From Symsagittifera roscoffensis (lineage: Eukaryota; Xenacoelomorpha; Acoela; Convolutidae): a stretch of DNA of 64,000 nucleotides. Where the stretch lies: the NCBI RefSeq assembly GCF_963678635.1, contig NC_087067.1, positions 22,575,547 through 22,639,546 on the forward strand, in the 5' to 3' direction. The notes below the pieces were generated by a model. It was not told where the DNA came from. It did no database searches and saw only the letters and a program-made list of their open reading frames with translations. Position numbers and translations under genes: made by a program. Below are positions 58,413-64,000 of this stretch, in pieces (the first letter of the stretch is position 1; the number at the start of each line of letters is the position of its first letter).

Positions 58413-59144
58413 CAGTGCTGATTTAAATTATCCGGACATAACGAACAAAACTTGAATTTTCAAACGCGTTTTTCTCAAATTGGGTTGAGATTAGACAAAA
58501 TGTGAAGAGGACAAAAAATGTTTAGAATTTTACCAGATTTAATATGGTGCCATTTTTTCTTCAAAATTCTCAACAAAAATTTTACCCCAAAAATGGGTCA
58601 TTTTGGCTTTTTTCAATTAATCAAGAATTACGCTGAAACTACTTTGTTAATTGATATGAAATTTATATCACAGGAAACCTCTTACGCAGCTCAACAAAGT
58701 TTAAGAAGGGTTAAATCTCCAAAAACCAGTATAAATGAAAAAATTTTCACTTGATAATCAATAAATGTGATTTTTACTACATAAAACCCAGAATCTCTGT
58801 TTAAAAATAAATTTCAAACAATTTGCGCAATTTTTTGGAGATTTAACCCTTTTTATACTTTGTTGAGCTGCGTAAGAGGTTTCCTGTGATATAATTTTCA
58901 TATCAATTAACAAAGTAGTTTCAGCGTAATTCTTGATTAATTGAAAAAAGCCAAAATGACCCACTTTTGGGGTAATTTTTTTGTTGAGAATTTTGGAGAA
59001 AAAATAGCACCATATTAATTCTGGTAAAATTCTAAGCAACTTTTGTCCTCTTCACATTTTGTCTAATCTCAACCCAATTTGAGAAAAACGCGTTTGAAAA
59101 TTCAAGTTTTGTTCGTTTCGTCCGGATAATTTAAATTAGCACTG
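58413..59144. mobile_element. Foldback Tc1/mariner-like element, 732 bp
   Basis: TA|CAGTGCTGATTTAAATTATC at the left and, inverted, CAGTGCTAATTTAAATTATC|TA at the right: CAGTG ends with a TA target duplication, as in Tc1/mariner. The whole element is nearly a palindrome. Arms of about 310 bases (58413-58725 and 58835-59144) are about 95% alike, with a centre of about 110 bases. Each arm has the same open frame of about 75 codons, which I read as a consequence of the duplication, not a gene. It could form a very long hairpin. Confidence 0.8.
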
Positions 59145-59789
59145 TAAGAGCATCTGAACTCGACAAGGTTTTTGTGACACTTTTGCAACTTTGTACAACA
59201 AAGTTTTTTGTTTGTTTGACTATAAACCTAAGGAACAAAAACGTTGAATGTAGAATCAATCGATATTGAAAACACAAAACGCAGTTGACAACAATTATTT
59301 TCAGAAAGTTTAAAAAACAAAAACAAAATTGAAACCAAAACCATTTTGTTACTTTTCTTAAATCTTGTTTTATTTCATTTTGGTTTACACAATTTTTGTG
59401 GTCAGAAAGGCGCCAAAAAGGCTTCAAAAATTAATATTTGTAGAATTTATCTTACTTTTTACGTCGTACTTCTCTATTATAGGTCTTCTCGTTTGCTTTT
59501 TTTGCTCAAAGTTCGACAAAAAAAATAATCATTAGATCCAAATTTCCGTACCCTGTGAATAACTTTACAAAAGTTTTTTTTTGGCTTTCGAATTACAATT
59601 TTAAGAGCTTTAAAATGATTTTTTTACTTGAGCTTCTCCGACAAGTATTTGTGATACCTGATTTTGCGAGGAAAACAAAAAGAAAAAATACTAAAATATC
59701 TGAATCAAAGTATTTTCCCCAATTTCAGCGATTGGAACCATAATCATCTGAGAAAAAAAAGCAACCGGGAAGCGCGTTATTAGTTTCTT
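59145..59789. other. Intergenic, nothing firm
   Basis: The first 80 bases resemble the left flank of the preceding foldback element (GTTTTTTGTTTGTTCGACTATA against GTTTTTTGTTTGTTTGACTATA), a small local direct duplication. The rest is AT-rich without motifs. Confidence 0.4.
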
Positions 59790-61250
59790 AGTTGGATCAG
59801 TTGCTGTATACTTGAACTTAGCGAAACTGATATAAGCTTCAACAGTTTATTTAAATTTGCACTAGAATTCTCAGTGTGATTTTTAAATTCCAGATTTTTA
59901 TCAAAATACACTCCAAGCTATTCAAAAACGGGTTTTTCTTCCTTGTTGTCGCTGGTTGACCTCCATAGACCAAAAATGCTAGTCATACAATTCCATAAAT
60001 TAAGTCTAATACTAATTAGAAAAAATACTAATCATACAAGTTTCATACATTTTGCTAAAATGGTTTCGCGAATTTTCGAAAAACTTTTCTCTTGCTAGGG
60101 CATAAAATTCGATGTATTGTACTAAATAAAAAAGAAAATTTTTTTCATATATGGAAAATGTATGACTAGCATTTTTCTGATGGTGACGACAAAAATTTTT
60201 CTAAGTGTTTTTGAAATTGCCCCCAAAAGTTTTTTTGTGTTTTTTTATTCAATTGCAAATTGATTTTGGTACTCAAACAAATTTTTTTTGAAAAAAAGAA
60301 TTTTGCGTGCAAAACTTAATTTTTTGTATGTATAACGTAGTCCTGGGTATACTAATATCGGATTTTTTCCCTTTTCTCTTCATAACTTTTTTCAAAAACG
60401 CTGAAAACTTCTCTTTCTTTTGTATGACATGTTTATGTATGCCTTGATCAATGTCTGGTAATTTAAAAATTCAAATTTTAGAAATAATCATCTTTGAAAA
60501 ATTTTTAAAAATTTCAAAGTTCGTTACTTTCGTTATATTATTTGTGTTAGACAGAGTTAACACATTTCAGGCTCTTTCCAACGCATTTGTAACGCGAGAC
60601 GGCCAAACCTTTGGTTATTACGTTTGAGTAACCAAGGAGTATGTCAGTTGTGTTCGGTTACAAACACAACCAAACAAATTTGAGAAAATAAAATGTAAAA
60701 AATCAATATTTTTGGTTTATGGAAAAATACTAGTCATACAATTTCCATATATGAAAAAATACTAATCATAGACCTTTCATGCAATTTTCTGTACTTATGG
60801 AATTGCATGAAAAGTGCATGATTAGCATTTTTCCATATATAAAAATTGTATAACTAGCATTTTTGGCTAACCCGTGGTCTTAGTTTGTTTCAATTCGGTG
60901 TTTTTTTACTTTTTTTGTTAAAAGAACCTAATTGTTTAGTTTTCGTTAAGTTTCAAAATCAACTTGTTTTGTCCAACTTTTTTCCTGCTCTTTTAGAGTA
61001 TTTTTCAAACTTCTTGGCCAGTTTTGGTTTTAATAATCCGTTTGAATAGCTTCACTATTGGCAGAAGATATAAACTTTCATCAATTTTCATTCAGTTTTT
61101 CTACATTATTTATGTACAAAAGGAAAAAAGGTCGTACCAGACTTGAACCATCAGAGACTCCGCAATTTTTTAGTTTGCAAATTGTTAGTGTGACGCTCAC
61201 ATACTGAAATTGATATGAAAACACAAAAAAAAACAGATTAGCATAGGCTT
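59790..61250 (-). pseudogene. LINE relic, split by a later TIR element
   Basis: On the minus strand, near 61150-61070, the translation reads QYVSV-like, then CGVSDGSSLVRPFFLLYINN. This matches the GVPQGSVLGPLLFLLYIND motif of non-LTR reverse transcriptases. Near 59953-59800 it reads SLGVYFDKNLEFKNHTENSS, then NLNKLLKLIS, the YLGV-D-L-F-H thumb region. Between them lies the TIR element 59954-60876. Removing it leaves about the spacing expected inside a reverse transcriptase, but the YADD catalytic block is not visible. The relic is not part of either gene. Confidence 0.72.
59954..60876. mobile_element. Diverged relative of the inner array element, inserted in a LINE
   Basis: GGTTGACCTCCATAGACC then AAAAATGCTAGTCATACAATT at the left; the right, inverted, reads CCACGGGTTAGCCAAAAATG. 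The interior matches the gene 1 array units in reverse (ATAACGTAGTCCTGGGTATA, GTATGCCTTGATCAATG, CCTTTGGTTA). It shows that the family exists outside gene 1 and is older than the arrays. Confidence 0.72.
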
Positions 61251-61260
61251 ATCGACAGTA

Positions 61261-61647
61261 TCAACGATGTTTCAAGACCAAAACTAGCGAACGATTTTTT
61301 TGAGTCAGAGAATTTACACTGAGTTTCAATTGATTGAGTGTTGCAGTAAAATATGTTTCCTCTATCTGGAGAAGTGATAGCATCCCTTGTACCAATCGAA
61401 AGTGCAGTATTTTGCGAGGAGTCACGAAATCAAAAAAAAATTGTTCCTGTTGAAACAATTGGCCTGAAAACCAAAGACGGGCAAAAAAAGCAAAATTGTC
61501 TATTCGACGGTTCAAGTGGTCTAAAATGAAGCGCTCGGTTCCATCATTTGAAAAAACTTTTTCGTAACTGTTTTGAAGTGAAATTGTTAAAATAGGCCCA
61601 ATTGTTTTGGTATGGTTAGAATTATAATTTTTATGATGTTGCCACAC
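61261..61647 (-). other. Unassigned minus-strand open stretch, 128 codons
   Basis: The longest single open frame after the gene exons. It has a start codon and mixed composition (RFILDHLNRRIDNFAFFARL...), but no recognisable domain and no splice partners that I could fit. It lies directly upstream of the LINE relic on the same strand, so it might be part of it or of another inserted element. Confidence 0.2.
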
Positions 61648-63477
61648 TCAATGCTAAATTTCTTTTTCAAAATTTTCAAAACTTGTATAATATCAAGGGT
61701 TGTACCGGATCTCAAAAAAATGATAATCAAACATCACAATTTGTACTTATGGTTTGCTTGTTGCCCCAAACAAAATGTTGATCAATTTTTTTTGCGTCAA
61801 TATTGACTGCAAAAAACCAATTGTTTTAGCAGTTCTTCAAGCTGTAAATTATTTGCAAAAAGTTTTTTTTGTCCTTTGTGGCTTTCATCTGCACTATGTT
61901 TTGATAAATTTTCTTTTTTTTCAGAGGGATTTACTTTTTCAGATTTTTTTTGCCTTCAATTGTATCTTTTGTTCCAGCAAACACAAAGAAAAACTGTTTC
62001 AGTTGTTTCTTTTTTGTTGGCAAATATTTTTGTGCTTGTTTGTCAGTCTGAAAAAAACTTATATTTTTTACCCTTCTTCAATCATCGGGGATACGTTTTT
62101 AATTATTTTATTCTACATTGCGTGTAGCTGATGAAAATCCTTAATTTGTTTTAACTCTTAATTAAATTTTTTCCGACGAGTAGTTACATTTTTCTAGAAA
62201 GAAGTTTTTATGATTGTAATTTTTCACCCGCTATGTTTAAACAACAAATAATCCAAAAACTTTTGATTTTGATGTTTTGTTTCCAGAGAAACTGCCCTTG
62301 TGCATATAGAAAATTTATTGAGACATGTTTTTTTGCTGTTTTGCTTATTGGCAATTCGGCGTTCAAGCAGAAAATTTCATTCCACTTATTTGGAATATAA
62401 AGTTTATTCCATCTTTCCGAGCTGCACCTACTTACAGACTGAAGGTTCATCATATTGTTTGTGGTTTTGCAATTCGGTAAGGTTTTGATACTTGAGTGCG
62501 TTTGATGCGGTGTACATACATGTTGAAATTATTTTTATTTCACAGGTCAATTATACAATTATGAATGGACAACTTTTGTTCCGAACATAACCTTTTGAAA
62601 AGAAATTTAATCCGGGTGCGATTTAATTTTTCCGTTTTTGTTTATAGTCGTGATTCAAACGACTTTTGAAAAAACAGCATTTAAGTAACGCTCTTTTTGT
62701 GAAAAATGGTCGACAGTATTTTTGTTTTTTTTTGAAGGAAAAAATTGAAGATTTAAATAGCGTTTTCTTGGCAGCCAGAAAAGTTTTAAATAATTAAGAA
62801 ATCATTCTTCTAAAATCATAGAAAAAGTTAAGAAAATTTTTTCTTCAAAAATTTTTTTCTCTTCGTTTTTTGATTTTTCACTTATGTCGAATTCACTGTT
62901 TTTGCGTTTGTATAATGTTTCATCGCATACAAAAAAACAAATAACATAAATTATAAAAAAGTTTTGTTGTAGTTTTTTAAATGTTTCCTGAGAAAGCTGA
63001 TCAATGTTTTTTAAGTTTAGTCCATTTTTTGAACTATTGTTTTTGCTGTTTATTGCTTGTTTATTGTTAACCTTTAAGATTTTTTGAAGTTAAGTAATGT
63101 TTACTTTTTTATCAAGTGTTTAAACATGCACAAAAATTGACAAAATCGGCAAAAATTGGAAAAGTGTGAAGTTATACGATAGAAGGAAAATGTTTGTTTC
63201 AAAAATGTTTTAAGTAACAAAATAGTTTTTAATTTTTTACGAAGATCAACCTCAAGTATACTATGAAGAGAAATGTACATACACCTCAGAAATAGAACCC
63301 ATATCGAGAAAATTTTTTATTTCTGACTTGAAATACTTTGTATCTAATCTAATATCTGGTCAGAAATTCTTTTTGAAATGTTTAAATAGAGGCAGGGATT
63401 TTTTTAAATTCTTTATTTCTCATCCTAATTCTGATCCGAAATTAGCTAAATTTAGGTTATTTCTAGCTAGAAAAAGT
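61648..63477. other. Intergenic, T-rich, nothing firm
   Basis: The + strand has long T-rich open stretches (61754-62131, overlapped by 61876-62127) that translate to Phe/Leu-rich sequence. T-rich DNA gives such frames by chance. No repeat ends or motifs are seen. Confidence 0.4.
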
Positions 63478-63552
63478 CTACTGGTGGTGCGCGAACCCCT
63501 GACCTTCTCATTTCTAGACGTTTGCTCCATCCACGGGGCTACAGGCCTTGAT
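63478..63552 (-). mobile_element. tRNA-derived relic (SINE head or tRNA pseudogene)
   Basis: On the minus strand, TAGCCCCGTGGATGGAGC looks like a tRNA D-arm with an A box, and GGTCAGGGGTTCGCGCACC like a T-arm with a B box, separated by an anticodon-arm-length stretch (AAACGTCTAGAAATGAGAA). The acceptor ends do not pair, so it is not a working tRNA. Confidence 0.5.
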
Positions 63553-64000
63553 GAAGGTTCCTTGTTTTAGCAAAAAAAAAATTGTTATAACAAGTGTAAG
63601 TTTGCATTGTATTGCTACTGTTATTGTGCATACTCGAAGCATGTTTATCTCGTTTCGGTTGAGCAATGAACTGATTTCTGGTTATTTCTTTCCAGAAACT
63701 GTTTACTTCTAAACTATAAAAGAAATAGATCACTTCTGCACTGAAATAACGAGAAAACTAGGATGGATAAGCAACATAAAATTTATATATAGAAAAACAG
63801 CCTCCGTTGGGTACCGGAAGGGTTTCTAAAAGCCATTGACTTCTTTAATGATTTTCATTTTTATTGTGGGCACTCTATTCAAAAAGCAAAAACGTTTCGC
63901 ACAAAGAGACGCCACTTGACAAGCTGATTACACTTTGGTAACTAGCGAGGCCTATCTGTGATTGATGAAAACACTTTTTTAAACAATGAAAGCAGGGGCG
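63553..64000. other. Window end, nothing firm
   Basis: AT-rich with a slightly GC-richer last 200 bases. I see no exon with convincing splice sites, and any gene here would continue outside the window. Confidence 0.4.

Noticed and set aside
58518-59039. Two matching open frames on opposite strands in the foldback element
   Set aside because: They are the same sequence read in each arm of a palindrome. I recognise no transposase motif, so similarity between them is no evidence for coding.
61754-62131. Hydrophobic open frame of 125 codons
   Set aside because: The DNA is a T-rich stretch, which yields Phe/Leu-rich frames by chance. No splice sites or homologous pattern support it.

Overview
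The window is AT-rich genomic DNA from a multicellular invertebrate. Its genes are split by introns. The intron ends are often TTTTCAG-like, and both gene starts have a TTTTCAG or TTTTGCAG acceptor 5 to 20 bases before the ATG. That fits spliced-leader trans-splicing as in nematodes, but introns of 13 and 20.5 kb are long for most nematodes, so I call it 'nematode-like' and go no further. I see no bacterial operon, CRISPR array, rRNA gene or intact tRNA gene.

Only two host genes are supported, both on the + strand and paralogous. Gene 1 has exons at 1372-1735, 14717-14932 and 35484-35734 and encodes 276 aa. Gene 2 has exons at 48397-48451, 55162-55282, 55510-55631, 56423-56641 and 57226-57497 and encodes 262 aa. 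I assembled them from splice sites whose phases fit at every junction. Both products have four membrane segments. The first extracellular loop carries a GF(Y/W)-x-(V/W)-C ... T-C pattern that recalls the W-C-C signature of the claudin/PMP22 superfamily. They share an MNLA motif at the second membrane segment and end in a cysteine cluster. I cannot name the family; a junction or adhesion-type membrane role is inference only.

Almost everything else is repeats. 1-1371: dispersed element, short TIR element, start of gene 1. 1.7-6.2 kb: mostly anonymous intron with one TIR element made of short palindromes. 6.2-8.16 kb: about seven tandem copies of a 280-bp satellite. 8.16-25.2 kb: an 8.53-kb segment present twice in tandem. 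Each copy holds a MITE, a three-unit array of about 1.5-1.65 kb repeats and a copy of gene 1 exon 2 (the second is frameshifted). 25.4-27.1 kb: MULE transposase fragment and a dispersed element. 27.4-35.0 kb: an old, broken LTR retrotransposon with a small element inserted in its 3' repeat. 36-48 kb: several TIR and foldback elements and a LINE relic. 48.4-57.5 kb: gene 2, with repeats in its first intron, a mirrored C-rich/G-rich minisatellite and a SINE. 57.5-64 kb: a foldback element flanked by TA, a LINE relic split by another TIR element, and a second SINE-like tRNA relic.

The points most worth attention are the duplicated, phase-symmetric exon 2 of gene 1, the nested and tandemly amplified repeats around it, and the recurring hairpin module at the edges of several unrelated repeats.
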